DNA of 64,000 nt from Xanthostigma xanthostigma (lineage: Eukaryota; Arthropoda; Insecta; Raphidioptera; Raphidiidae): NCBI GenBank assembly GCA_963575645.1, contig OY754468.1, forward strand, positions 8,308,001-8,372,000, in the 5' to 3' direction. Each line of letters opens with the position of its first letter. Position 1 is the stretch's first letter. The translations under genes were made by a program, and so were the position numbers. Of the stretch, positions 10,939 to 24,037 are shown piece by piece. The notes under the pieces are model-generated. The model was not told where the DNA came from, ran no database searches, and was given only the letters and a program-made list of their open reading frames with translations.

Positions 10939-12885
10939 TCCATCAAAACTGTGTACAGATTTATATTTAACAATAACAATATTTACGTAGGTTAAATACA
11001 ATAATTACCATTATTATTATTATCAAAACAATCAAATTATTTAAAAGTTTAAAGGAAGGAATTCTCTGTACTTCGCATTGTATTGATGTTTTTTGGTTGT
11101 GAAAGGTAACGATTTCTTATAAAATTAGAACTCAAAACTATATTGAGAAATTTTATTTTGGATATCGTGTCCATCGTGATAAAAATTTTATGAAAAAATT
11201 CACAGGTATTATTGATAGGTAATTCCAGAAATACACAATCGAAAGTCCCTATTTTTGAAACGGTAAGTGATACAGCGCCACGGACGCGTTCGTTGAAAGC
11301 CGCGTGTGAATTTCCATAAGCACACCGAATATGAAAATGATCTGAGAGATTTATAATTTTGTCAAAAAATATTTTTGTATGAAACGTGCTGTTGTTTATA
11401 ATATGAGACCTTAACGCGAATGAAGCCGAATATAAATTAGCCTATTGTTTAACTAAATGAGCCCTATATATGTGTACTAAATTTAATTGAAATCGAATTA
11501 ACTATAAACATATCCGGTTAACAAAGTTTTTATTAAAATCTTGTCAAAAAGCTAATTTTCAGCATTTTGTTATCCGGCTTCCATAGCTATTTAAGAGGTA
11601 TCGCTGTTTATCGTTAAAATTTTCTAGTCGTAATAAAACTAATTTTTGTAAAATTTAGGCATAGGCTGTCTTCGTAGTCAAGAGGTATTTTCTGGTATTT
11701 AACTCATTAACGACTGAAAATAAAAAAGTTTTGGAGACACTGCATTGTCATTAAAGACGGCAATATTTTTGGTGTGAGTATAAAAACTATTATGCAACTA
11801 TGTTTTGTCTTGTTCTAGTCGTTATAAATACCTCTTAACTGGTTCTGGGTGCCGGATAGCTTTCTGATATTTACGTTTGTGTCCGAAATACATTATACAT
11901 TTTTCTCACTTTTCTTAATAAAAAAAGTCCCTCTAAAAGCTAACAGACAACGCACAGCATAAACCGGTGGATCTAAGTGCATGAAATTTTGCACATATAA
12001 CATAAGCACTAAGAAAAGATTTTTGAAAATTCATCCCGTAAGGGGATTTTAATCTACTTAGGTTAATACTCTAACACCGTACAACGCACAGCCGAAATAG
12101 GGATGACTCTAGAAACATAAAATTTTGCACAGAAGTCCCCTATATGGCGTAAGTGAGCATTAAGAGAGGATTTTTGAAAATCCATCTCCTTAGGGGTCTG
12201 ATCTACTTTAACACTGACTAATGGACAACGCACAGCCTCTACTGTTGTTGCTATCGTGTTTTATCTCAATCGCTGGCGGAGCCGCGGGGATTGAAGCAGC
12301 TTGTTTTCTATAAGTCTACCGAATTTGAATCAGTTCCGAGAAAATTTTCAAAATTGTTCGTTATCGTCACACTGATTGAAACTTAACTGATTACTTCAAG
12401 GACATAGCCAGCGAAAGCACTCACACATCCCCAAAACAGGACCGTCTTTAACCTATCGGAGGCCACATTAAGATAATGGGGCCCCTATGACCTTGACAGA
12501 GCACTTTTTTATATTAAAGAGAAAAAATGTGCTTCACTCTTGAGATTATTAACAGGTGTTTGGGACAATTCTGCAAAACAAGACAAATTATATCCAAAGG
12601 GAAATGTTAAGCTTAAAAAATCTATCTGCAAATAGTAAACATTCAAATATACCACGCTTACAAACATATATTCCACGTGGACGAAGGCGCGGGTAACAGC
12701 TAGTTTATGTAAAAAATTATTATTTAGCTGCGCGCCTGATACTTTTGTGTTTATATTACTGATAGTACTAACAGACGCTCGAACTTGGTCCGGTTCGACA
12801 ACGGACATGGTACGGCGGATCAAGTCCGCTGCTTGCAACAGACGACCGGATCTGTCAGTCTCGTTGTGTACACAGATACGTAATC

Positions 12886-13190
12886 ATGCCTATGATTAAT
12901 AAGCGCACGAAAATTGCGATAGTTCTAGCGGCAACGTTAATGCCGCCACAAACAACAAGGGAGAAAAGAAAGGAGTGGGCAAAATTCTATTTGAAAGATC
13001 GCGATGAATTTAGTCATATGAAGTTAATAGCGAAGATCATATTTTGAATAACACTCCCGAAGAATTTCTAGAGCGTTGTTACACGCTTCTCTGTTACAAT
13101 ATAACTTATCTGATAGATCCCACAAACATGAGAAATCTTTTTATAATACCAATACTCCACCAAGAACTTCGCGTTCTGTCAAAATTTCTG
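12886..13190 (+). pseudogene. Harbinger transposase N-terminal fragment
   Basis: The first frame opens at ATG 12886 and stops at a TGA near 13045. Reading continues in another frame (EEFLERC, then DPTNMRN) to about 13190, where similarity ends before the nested MITE. The Lys/Arg-rich WxxxFYLKDRDEF stretch and the later TNMR motif are the basis for the family call. It is frameshifted and truncated, hence non-functional. Confidence 0.55.
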
Positions 13191-13204
13191 TCATGTTGCA
13201 CAAC

Positions 13205-13582
13205 CAGGGCCGTATTTAGGGGAGGGCAACCGGGGCCAGAGCCCCGGGGCCACCACAAGAGAGGGATCCCCACAATAGAGACTTTGGAAAAAAAATTCAA
13301 ATTTCCTGAGCATTGAAAGTGATTTACTTCGGGAACTGGATTTCAGCTCGGAAAGTTCTGTTCGTTAATGCTAAAATTTAATTTTTAGATAATTCTTCTT
13401 TCCTGATTATATTTATATGTTTGTTAAATAATAAAAGAATCTATACTTGGTTTCACAATAAATTATTTATTGGAAAAATCGACTGAAAAAAATTGTCCAT
13501 TTTATTTGGAAAATAATATTGGGCCAGGGGGCCTCCACTCCTTTGTTGCCCCGAGGCCTCCAGACCTCTAAATCCGGCATTG
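13205..13582. mobile_element. hAT MITE nested in the Harbinger element
   Basis: The ends are cagggccgtatttaggg and the complement of caatgccggatttagag. A perfect 8-bp duplication tgcacaac lies at 13197-13204 and 13583-13590. A sister copy in reverse orientation is at 51315-51683. Confidence 0.85.
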
Positions 13583-15126
13583 TGCACAACGTTTTGAATT
13601 ACAATGACGTCGTTATACGGTTATATGTATCAAGTCCGTCGTACTGCTCTACACACGCTCGGATATTGTACCGGACCGGACCAAGTACGATGTGCATTTC
13701 ATCGAACCGGGCGGACACGCAGACTACTGTACAGACGAACAGATTTGGTACGGAGCGGACCAGATCCGCTGTCTGCTTCGAACCAAGTTCGAGCGTCTGT
13801 TAGTACTATGACTGACGAATTTTTAAAGATTGCGTAATGTAGAATGCTGCGTATTAATGCAGTACTAAATCAAGAGGGGGCCATGTCTGTAATTTTACAT
13901 TTTTGAAATATTTAGACTTGAAAAGCAGAAACATTAATAATTTCCTCTTTTGTTTCGTTATCATGCTTTATTATGCATGCATAATATCTATTAATTAATA
14001 GATTTAGCACTGAAGTAATATAATTTGATGTTTTTATCTCAACTTTAAATTTTATATATCTAAAAAATACAAAAAATAACTGTTTTGGTACCAAATTGAT
14101 TATTATTATACCTGCTTGTTTATACTTTGTCAACGTCGAATTTTAAAACTATTATGCAATTATAATATCAATACTGTGGGCAGGGCCGAATCATTCTTTA
14201 TACAAATGAGACAAATGTCTAGGGCCCGGTTTTTAGAAGGACCTGGTCAACTTATTTTGAACAGATTTGTAAACAAGATAGTTTACTTTGCTGTTGAACT
14301 ACTGCGTGTATAAAAAACAGATAAATAAAAATGTGTTGTTTTTTATAGGGTTATTCTAAAATATAATGAAAATGTGTTCATAATATGTTTAACTTTCATC
14401 AAAACTAATTTTTGCCGATAATTTAGATTTCTTTTTATACACTCAAAACAAAAAAATATTTGAATTCACCTTTTTTCAAATATTATTCAGATTTCAAAAA
14501 GGCCACAGTTGATTAGTCCGGTCCTGACCGTGGAAGGGGTTAAAATTTTAAAAATATAATTCATTAGATAACAGTCTGACGTCTTGCTTTATTCGTTATA
14601 AATACCTCTTAACTGTTTCTGTGAGCTGGATAGCAAATTTCTGATATTTACGTTTTCATCGATTTTTATGCACTTTTTTGTCACTTTTTCTTAATAAAAA
14701 AGCTCATAGGTAGACGGTCAACGCACTGCGTAAACCGGTGGGTCTAGAAGCATGATTTTTGCACAGAAGTCCCCTATATGGCGTAAGTGAGCACTAAGAA
14801 AGGATTTTTGAAAATTCATTCCCTTAAAGGGCTAGTCTACTTTAACACTGACTTCTGACGGACAACGCACAGCCACTACTGTTGTAGCTATCGTGTTTAT
14901 CTCATTTGCGGGCGAAGACGCGGAGATAGCAGCAGCTAGTTTTCTATAAGTCTGCCGAACTTGAATCGGTTCCGAGAGATTTACAAAATCGTCCAAAAAG
15001 AAAACCTAAGAGACTGTAAGGAAACTTTCTCGTTTTTCGTCGTTATTCGATATTTTCCAAAAACTCGCTTTTTAGGTCCATATGACTTATACTAACAGGG
15101 AGTTAGGAACTGACACTCAAATAAAA

Positions 15127-15612
15127 AAACTTTTTAACAAAAAAATTAAACCGCCGAAAAACTGAAAAGCAAAAAATAATAAATCTTTTTATTTAACTAA
15201 GTTCTATCCAAGTAGTTGAACGTATGGTTACAGTCTAGTATATCTAAGTAATTTTGAGTCGGCGTCAACAATCCTTTGCCGGAAATCTCTGAGTGTTCAC
15301 GAAGTTAATGTCAGCGACAGAGCAACCCGAACGGGCACACAGTGAGGCCACAACGTCTTTGCGAGTGGTTGTGTGGAGAGCGCATGTTTGGAATGTTAAT
15401 GTTTATCGCTGGAGATTTTTGTTAATTTGATTTGGTTATTTCTTTTAGTGATCTTTGTTCATTGATTGTTTGACGCCGACTCAAAATTACTTAGATATAC
15501 TAGACTGTAACATACGTTCAACTACTTGGATAGAACTTAGTTAAATAAAAAGATTTATTATTTTTTGCTTTTCAGTTTTTCGGCGGTTTAATTTTTTTGT
15601 TAAAAAGTTTTT
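15127..15612. mobile_element. Long inverted-repeat element
   Basis: Arms of about 140 bases (15127-15268 and 15471-15612) are near-identical inverted copies; they share aattaaaccgccgaaaaact and ttgagtcggcgtcaa. The 200-base centre has no coding content. It sits inside the decayed array. Confidence 0.8.
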
Positions 15613-15669
15613 ATTTTATAATTTTTTGTGGCTATATAATTTATAATTGTAATACACAACTCAGCATGA

Positions 15670-16164
15670 AAATCTGTGAGTGAACAATAAATCACCCCTA
15701 TTTTCCCACCCTTAGGGTAGGAATTTTTTTCCAAATTTATATGAGACCAGCCTCGAGGTATACCCTATCCAATAAAAAAATAATTATCAAAATCGGACTA
15801 CTCTTTAAAAAGTTATGTGTGGTCATACCGCATACGTTACAATCTGTGAATGAACAATCAATAACCCCGTTTTCCTACCCTTAGGGTTGAAATTTTTTTT
15901 CCAAATTTATATGGGACCAGCTTTGGGGTATACCCTTTCCAATAAAAAAAGAATTATCAAAATTGAACTACTCTGTAAAAAGTTATGTGTGGTCATACAT
16001 TACAATCAGTGAGTGAACAATCAATCATCCCCTGTTTTCCTACCCTTAGGGTTGGAATTTTTTTACCAAATTTATATGGGACCAACTTCGGGGTGTACCC
16101 TTTCAAACAAAAAAATAATTATCAAAATCGGACTACTCTGTAAAAAGTTATGCGTGGTCATACA
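15670..16164 (+). repeat. Three tandem copies of a ~165-bp repeat
   Basis: Units start near 15670, 15841 and 16003 with aatctgtgagtgaacaat. Each contains cctacccttagggt, ccaaatttatatgggacca, and ends in aaaaagttatgtgtggtcat. An A-run follows at 16165-16187. The downstream tail, cgcgtcgacttgagaacct and a cgtcggttaaaa word, is a common end of lepidopteran dispersed repeats. Confidence 0.8.
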
Positions 16165-17542
16165 TAAAAAAAAAAAAAAAAAAAAAATATACGCGTCGAC
16201 TTGAGAACCTCCTCCGTTTTTGTTTTTCGTCGGTTAAAAATAAGTTCAGCCGGTTCTGTGGCCATGTATGAAATGTGTTTAAATACTGAAGCAACATTCA
16301 ATCGTCACTATCTCCGAAACGGCTATAGATACAGATCTCCGGGTGCGCTCATTAAATTCAGCGTGTCGTTTTCTATCAGTACACCGACTTTTAAATGCAT
16401 CCGATGCGTATTCAAAACTTTCCAGAAAATTACTTCGAACGGGTCTATCTTCGAAACGGTAAGTGATACGAAGCAACGGAGGGGCTCGGTGACTTCAGCG
16501 TGTCACTTTACATAAGCCTACCGAATTAAATCGGATCCGAGAGATCGTCCAAAATTGTCCAAATAAATCACAAAAAAACTCAAGCTACTATGCGAAAAAT
16601 TTCGTTTATGGTCGATTTTCGACATTTTCCAATAACTCGCTTTTTAGGTTCACACGGCTTATACTAACAGGGAACGACACTCCAAATCAAAAAATAAGCT
16701 CAACTTTTAGTTCTGTGGCCATTTGAAGTGTGTTTAAACACCGTTGCAATGCAACATTTGAACGTCTTTATCTCTTAAATGTTAAGTTTAAAAATTCTGG
16801 CTGCAAATATATTCAAATATACCACGCTTACAAACATATATTCCACTCGGACGAAGTCGCGGGTAACAGCTAGTTTATGTATAAAATTATTATTTAGCTG
16901 CGCGCCTGATAATTTTGTGTTTATATTATTGACTGACGAATTTTTGAAGATTGCATAATGTCGAATGCTGCGTATACTGCAGTACTAAAACAAGAGGTCA
17001 TTCTGTAATTTTACATTTTTGAAATATTTAGACTTGAAAAGCTGAAACATTAATTCCTCTTTTGTTTCTTTATCATGCTTTGTTATGCATCCATAATATA
17101 TCTATTTAAATTAAATAGATTTAGCACTGAAGTGATATATTTTGATGTTTTTATCTCAACTTTAAAGTTTAAATATCTACAAAAATACAAAAAAATAACT
17201 GTTTTGGTACCAAATTAATTATTATTATACCTGCTTGTTTATACTTTGTCAAAGTCGAATTCTAAACCTATTATGCAATAATTGCAAAACTGTGGGCAGG
17301 GCCGGATTATTGTATATACAAATGAGACAAATGTCTAGGGCCCGGTTTTTAGAAGAATCCGCTCAAACTGTCTATTTTGAACAGATTTGTTAACAAGATA
17401 GTTTAGTTTTCTGTTGGACAACTGTGTATAATAAACAAATAAATAAAAATGTGTTGTTTTTTATATGGTTATTCTAAAATCTAAAGAAAATGTGTTCTTA
17501 TGTTTCACTTTATTTAAAAACTTATTGTTCCGATAATTTAGA

Positions 17543-17990
17543 ATTCTTTTTAAGGGTTATGTGCACGGAGATGGAGCTACAAATTTTTCGATGCGAGCGT
17601 TTGTAGTGAGCACTAGGGGAAACTTCGAACTCCAATTTTCCGTATGTCAGTTAGCAATGTTTATTAAAAGTGAAAGTAGTTATAATTTTATAAAGTTTTT
17701 TAATTACAAAGAAAACATAAGAAAACTAAGCGATCTGGAAATGCTTGTTGTGTTCCGAGCTATTACGCTGATGGCGATTTAAGTGAAATAAAGACCATTG
17801 GCGCCCTAATTTGACGGTCCGCTGTCAGTGTAAACAAATTAACATCAGTTTTCCTTATTACATTTTTTTTGACACATCATGGCCAACTAATGTATTTGAA
17901 TTATCACCTTAGAAACATGTCGGGATTTCCATAAAAAGTAAGTTCAATAATTCTCTATTAGACACTAGCGGCGCTAATAGGCTTCGTGTC
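17543..17990 (+). repeat. Interspersed repeat, copy 1
   Basis: It shares aatttttcgatgcgagcgtt, gagcactaggggaaa, gatctggaaatgcttgttgt and acacatcatggccaactaat with 31913-32300. The 73-codon open frame inside is broken in the other copy, so it is unlikely to be a gene. Confidence 0.65.
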
Positions 17991-20900
17991 AACCCATACA
18001 CTCAAAAAAAGAAATATTTCAATTTACTTTCAACTATTTTTCAGACTTCAAAAAGGCCAAAGTGGAATAGTCCAGCCCTGACTGTGGAAGGGGTTAAAAT
18101 TTTAAAAATTATTTCATTAGATAACAGTTTGACGTCTTGCTTTATTCATTATAAATACCTCTTAACTGTTTCTGGGAGCTGGATAGCAAATTTCTGATAT
18201 TTACGTTTTCATCGATTTTTATGCACTTTTTTGTCACTTTTTCCTTAATAAAAAAGCTCCTGACGGACAACGCACTGCGTAAACCGGTAGGTCTAGCGCA
18301 ATGAAATTTGGTACATGAGTTCCTTATATAAGGTGGATGTGTACTAAGAATTTTTTTTTAAATTCCTCCCCTAAGGGGGTTAATCTACTAGGTTAAAACT
18401 CTAACATTGACAATCCGGTGGGTCAAGAAGCATGAAATTTTCCACAGAAGTCAAGACCGTAAGTGAGCGCTAAGAAAGGATTTTGAAAATTCATCCCCTA
18501 AGGGGGTTAATCTCCATAGTTAAAACTCTAATATCGACTGACCGTAACAACGCACAGCCTAAAACTCGTTTTAGGTCTACACGGCTTATACTAACAGGAA
18601 ATGACACTCCAAATAAAAAAAAAACCACAACTTTTGATTCTGTGGCCAATTAAAGCAACATTTCAACGTCTTATCTCTAAAACGGTATTAGATACAGAAC
18701 TCCGGGTGTGCTCATTGAATTCAAGGTGTCGTTTTCTATAAGCCTACCGAATTTGAATCGGATCCGAGAGGTCGTCAGAAAATTGTCCAAAAAAATCACA
18801 AAAAAAATAAGGCTTATAACTATGCGAAAAATCTCGTTTATGGTCGATTTTCCACATATTCCAATAACTCGCTTTTTAGGTTCACGCGGCTTATACTAAC
18901 AGGAAACGACTCCCCAAATTAAAAAATAAGCTCAACTTTTGGTTCTGTGGCCATTTGAAGTGTGTTTAAACACCTTTTCAATGCAACATTTGAACAACGT
19001 CTTTATCTCTGAAATATTAAGCTTAAAAGTTCTGCCTGCAAATAGTAATTCATTCAAATATATCAAGCTTACAAACATAAAACCACGCGGATGAAGTCGC
19101 GGGTAACAGCTAGTTTATGTATGCGATTATTAATTATCTGCGCGCCTGATACTTTTGTGTTTATATTATTATTGACTGACGATTTTTTGAAGATTGCGTA
19201 ATGTCGAATGCTGCGTATACTGCAGTACTAAAACAAGAGGTCATGTCTGTAATTTTACATTTTTGAAATATTTAGACTTGAAAAGCTGAAACATTAATTC
19301 CTCTTTTGTTTCTTTATCATGCTTTATTAGGCATCCATAATATCTATTTAAATTAAATAGATTTATCACTGAAGCGATATATTTTGATGTTTTTATCTCA
19401 ACTTTAAATTTTAAATATCTACAAAAATACAAAAAAATAACTGTTTTGGTACCAAAATAATTATTATTATACCTGCTTGTTTATACTTTGCCAATGTCGA
19501 ATTTTAAAACTATTATGCAATTATAATATCAATACTGTGAGCAGGGCCGGATTATTCTATATACAAATGAGACAAATTTAATGTCTAGGGTCCGGTTTTT
19601 AAAAGGACCCGGTCAAACTCTCTATTTTGTACAAATTTGTAAACAAGATAGTTTACTTTGCTGTTGAACAACTGTGTATAATAAACAAATGAATAAAAAT
19701 GTGTTGCTTTTTATATGCTTATTCTAAAATCTAAAGAAAATGTGTTCGTATGTTTCACTATATTAAAAACGTATTTTTCCGATAATTTAGAATTCTTTTA
19801 ATACACTCAAAAAAAATATGTATTTGAATTTACTTATTTTTAACTATTTTTCAGATTTCAAAAAGGCCAAAGTGGATTAGTTCGGCCCTGACTGTGGAAG
19901 GAGTTAAAATTTTAAAAATATAATTCATTAGATAACAGTCTGACCTCTAAAGACGGCAATATTTGGTGTGAGTATAAAAACTATTATGCAACTATGTTTT
20001 GTCTTGTTTTATTCGATATAAATACCTCTAACTGTTTCTGGGAGCCGGATAGCAAATTTCTGATATTTACGTTTCTATCGAAATTTATGCACTTTTTTGT
20101 CACTTTTTCTTAATAAAAAAGCTCAAAGGCTGACAGACAACGCACTGCCTAAACCGCTGGTTCTAATTGCATGAAATTTTGCACAGGGGTTCCTTATTTA
20201 ACGTGGATGTGTACTAAGAAAGGATTTTTGAAAATTCATCCCCTGGGGGGGTTAATCTACTTAGTTAAAACTGTAATATCGACTGACCGTAACAACGCAC
20301 AGCCTAAAACTCTTTTTAGGTCGACACAGCTTATACTAACAGGAAATGACACTCCAATTAAAAAAATAAGCTCAACTTTTAATTCTGTCGCCATTTAAAG
20401 TGTGTTTAAACACCGAAGTAACATTTCAACGTCTTGTCTCTGAAACGGTATTAGATACAGAGCTCCGGGTGCGCTCATTGAATTCAGCGTGTTGTTTTCT
20501 ATCAATACACCGAATTTGAAATGTGTTGGAGGTGTATTCCAGACTTTCCACAAAAGCACTTTGAACGAGTCTATCTTCGAAACTGTAGCTGATACAGCGC
20601 AACCGATGGGCTTGGTGACTTCAGCATGTCATTTTCCGTAAGCCTACCGAATTTGAATCGGATCCGAGACATTGTCTAAAATTGTCAAAAAAAATCACAA
20701 AATAATTAAACTAACGAAATTTTCCAATAACTCGCTTTTTAGGTTCACACGGCTTATACTGTAACGTTATATGGAGGCCATCTTTAAATTCTTGGAGTAA
20801 GACAACTATTAACAACTATTTTTCAGACTTCAAAAAGGCCAAAGTGGATTAGTCCGGCCCTGACTGTGGAAGGGGTTAAAATTTTAAATATATAATACAT

Positions 20901-21423
20901 TAGATAACAGTCTGATCTCTAAAGACGGCAATATTTGGTGTGAGTATAAAAACTATTATGCAACTATGTTTTGTCTTGTTTTATTCGATATAAATACCTC
21001 TAACTGTTTCTGGGAGCTGGATAGCAAATTTCTGATATTTACGTTTATGCACTTTTTTGTCACTTTCTTAATAAAAAATCTCCTGCCTAAACCGCTGGGT
21101 CTAATTGCACGAAATTTTGCACAGGGGTTCCTTATTTAACGTGGATGTGTACTAAGAAATGATTTTTGAAAATTCATCCCCTGGGGGGTTAATCTACTTA
21201 GTTAAAACTTAACACAGGACTGACGTACAACGCGCAGTCTAAACCGGGGGGTCTAGAAACATGAAATTTTGCACTGAAGTCCTCTAAATGGCGTAAGTGA
21301 GCACTAAGAAAGGAATTTTGAAAATTCATCCCCTAAGGGGGTTAATCTATTTAGTTAAAACTCTAATACTTACCGCAAGGCGCTCAATGTATTAGCAAAA
21401 TTATTATTTTTATCTGTTAGATT

Positions 21424-21720
21424 AACCGAGCGGTGTAGCGTAGTGGTGAGGGCACTAGACTCGCATTCACCGTTTCTCGGCGAGAGGCAGCAGGAAAAAG
21501 TCCTATCTACATCTGCCCCCGCCGAGCCCAGTATGTTCGAATCTCAGCGGGGGCAGATGTAGATGGGACTTTTTCCTGCTGCCTCTCGCCGAGAAACGGT
21601 AATTCCTGTACCGGCCATCGTCTTGAGGTTTTCCATAGTTTCCCTCAACAATTCCAGATAAATATCGAGATGGTTCCTTATTCAAGGCCATGGCCGATTA
21701 CCTGTCAAACTCCTATGCTC
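21424..21720 (+). mobile_element. tRNA-derived SINE with internal inverted duplication
   Basis: The tRNA-like head (gcggtgtagcgtagtggtg) matches the SINE at 7118. After it, 21469-21526 reappears inverted at 21545-21602 with about two mismatches in 58 bases, so the body forms a strong hairpin. The distal body (21600-21710) is also present in reverse orientation at 48548-48682. Confidence 0.75.
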
Positions 21721-21879
21721 AAAATTCCTAATGTCTCAAAATTCCTTCATACGCCCATTGCTATTAATTAAGTGGAACTTGGAAGTTTAAAAATGTAGAA
21801 AATAACGGGAATTGTGATAGATGGAAAATAGTAATGGTGCGAATGACGTCTGTTATGACATAAAGTCGAGAAACGTATT

Positions 21880-22010
21880 ATTATTTGTTTGATCCATTTT
21901 TTGACAACTAATTTTTTTTGGTTGTTTGTTGAAACGTCATGACTACATTAAATATTTGAAAATAAATTGGCACGTAGATGAAGAAAGTTTTGCCACCCCT
22001 GGGCCGGTAA
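21880..22010 (+). repeat. Interspersed repeat, copy 1
   Basis: It shares tttttgacaacta, acgtcatg, ctacattaaa and tggcac then agatg with 29325-29430. The rest of 22010-23560 is AT-rich 3' flank of CHS1 with no gene seen. AATAAA on the minus strand at 23163-23168 is a candidate poly(A) signal for CHS1, about 520 bases past its stop. Confidence 0.45.
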
Positions 22011-23567
22011 CCGAAACCCATGTCGTAATTAATCCATTTATTAATTCAAAGGTAAATCAATATTAATATCTACAATTTTTAATATATATATATTTAATTA
22101 TAAAAAATACATAGTATGTACAAAAGACTGTTTTGTTCGAAACAGGAACAATATCGCGTGTTTAAATAATAAAAAAATACAAATGTACAATAATATTAAT
22201 CTTCTGAACCGTTTCGCTGTTGAATTTGTGCAGCATTGTAATTCAATATTTTGAATTAAAACAGCAATTTCAACAAAATTATAAATATCACACAACTACA
22301 TACACGTTACTTATTTTATATATTTAAGTAAAAGGACATTGCCTATTTTATATAGGGAATTCGGTCCAAATGTTGTCCATACTCCACAAGTGATTTCTAC
22401 TTCAACTTGTTTCTGGTGTGGTCTGATCAAAGCCGGAACTACTTCGGGACTAGTAAGTCTTAAGTCATGGGCCCCAAGTGTCAAGGGCCCAAAAAATTGA
22501 ATTATCGTCATACATTTGTAACACAATAACAACGAGCACTAATCGTACAGTAAAAAATAGTCACTAATAATGATTACCACTATCTTGAGTGAGTTATAAT
22601 AATTTTTTGGGAGAATTCTGACATATTGTTGGGTGAGTTTATAGTATTATTTATTTGGTCAGATCACCAAATTTCAATTTTGATGTTTTTAAAAATAAAT
22701 TTTAAAGCCCAACTTAAATATTCCTCATTTAACAAAAAAAGAGTCCCCATAGGACTGCAAAATATAATCAAATAAAATATCAAAATAATAATTGATGAAG
22801 CGATTTTTCGTTCTTTTGGTGTAATTGAAAAAGTTATCATTTATTGACAAGTTCTTTCGAATCCGAATAATTTTAACTTTGGGCAACATTTGAACCAAAA
22901 TCAGACAACGTTCTTTCTAGTCAATATAATGTATTACATCTCACTTGATACCCTATCTTTATTTTGAGTCATATGGACTCTGTATTACCTGATTAAAGCA
23001 TTTGGAGAACTTCAGGCGCAACGTGATTTTGAAGCCTCCACTAAATATTTTATTTTTTTTGTCAATTGAGACCCTTGAGGCCACAATTGTGCGCTTCTTA
23101 AATCTGCGAGGTGACCCGCAATTACTTAGGCTATGAAACTTTTTGCAGAAAAAATTAAATTATTTATTAGGTATATTTTAAATATATTGCTATTGTTCCT
23201 TTTTGATATAAGTAATTACAAAAAGAATAAATATATTTCTTTTACTTCTTGGGTTGATGTATTCCTCACGAATAAGGTATAAGTCAAACATAATAATATG
23301 TGACCACTTTATCTCAACTACAGAACATAAAAATCAATTGCATTTAACCCATTCAGATCCGTAGCAATACATACATGCAACACATTAAATCATCATATTA
23401 AGCGTACTAGTTTCTTCAAAGTGGAGGAGAATGGGTTACTTTACCTAAATGTCAAAACAATAATATAAACGGTAGTTGATATTTTTCAATAATTCAATAA
23501 GTTATCCAATAAACTTTCAGAATATTAATTTGAGCAGCATAAAACGTATCATCATATAATGATGATT

Positions 23568-23652
23568 ATGGGCGCCGGCAGGATTGATTTCAAGGGGATG
23601 CAAGAATCTTTCTGATTCTAAATAATACTGCACGCCCCTCGTGGCGCCCATA
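23568..23652. repeat. Miniature TIR element of about 85 bp
   Basis: The ends tatgggcgcc and ggcgcccata are perfect inverted repeats of 10 bases. It lies about 40 bases after the CHS1 stop codon, so it is probably transcribed in the 3'UTR. Confidence 0.5.
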
Positions 23653-23687
23653 ACGACAATTGACATTTATATAAAATAATAATTGCA

Positions 23688-24037
23688 TTACATATGACTA
23701 TTTGTTCCACTCCACGTGACTTGAGACGGTCTAGACTGCATTCTTAAAGATTCCCTGTTGTCTATTTCATCCTCGGATATGGCCGGTTCGTACGCACGAT
23801 TATCGTGGCCTTGATTATTAAACATGTCCTTGACCGACATACTTGCATTTGAATTACGGTGTCTGTACGGATAGACTCCCAGATTGTTGTTGACTCCTGT
23901 AATTCCGTACTCGTTGTGAGCACCCAAAGTTTGCATCTGCGATTTCCTTCGTTCGGCCATCACGGAATTTCTTCTCACTTCTAAAGCTTTTATCGTTTCT
24001 CGTCGCATCGTCATCTTACGAGTCAGGACAGGTGTAC
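23688..24037 (-). CDS. CHS1: CHS1 exon 16 (C-terminal tail, stop)
   Basis: Last coding exon, 115 residues plus TAA at 23690-23688. Acceptor gctcttcag. It has basic stretches (RKMTMRRETIKALEVRRNS), Asn/Ser-rich spacers and an acidic SEDEID patch. The tail is cytoplasmic or extracellular according to topology and is typical of CHS1. Confidence 0.95.

Larger units (their letters stand above)
12763..13808 (+). mobile_element. PIF/Harbinger element with decayed transposase
   Basis: The perfect inverted ends tagtactaacagacgctcg and complement are flanked by tga on both sides (12760-12762 and 13809-13811). The unoccupied site is seen in sister array copies near 16926 and 19172, which fixes the limits. 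Inside, from the ATG at 12886, is a broken transposase-like reading frame: RKEWAKFYLKDRDEF, then after a frame change TPEEFLERC and IDPTNMR. This order fits the N-terminal part of Harbinger transposases. The catalytic DDE region is missing, and an hAT MITE has inserted downstream. Confidence 0.75.
11240..21400. repeat. Decayed array of 2-3 kb repeated segments
   Basis: A series of blocks recurs in the same order and orientation. Block 1 (gctgcgcgcctgata) is near 12727, 16898 and 19139. Block 2 (gactgacg then gattgcgtaatgt) is near 13810, 16930 and 19176. Block 3 (gggcagggccg, atgagacaaatgtctaggg) is near 14178, 17296 and 19541. Block 4 (aaaaaggcca then gtggaaggggttaaaat) is near 14495, 18050, 19860 and 20834. 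Block 5 (aaacggtgg/aaccggtgggtcta, catgaaattttgcacagaag) occurs several times. Copy spacing is 3.1 and 2.2 kb for block 3. Later insertions interrupt copies. No gene is seen. Confidence 0.7.
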
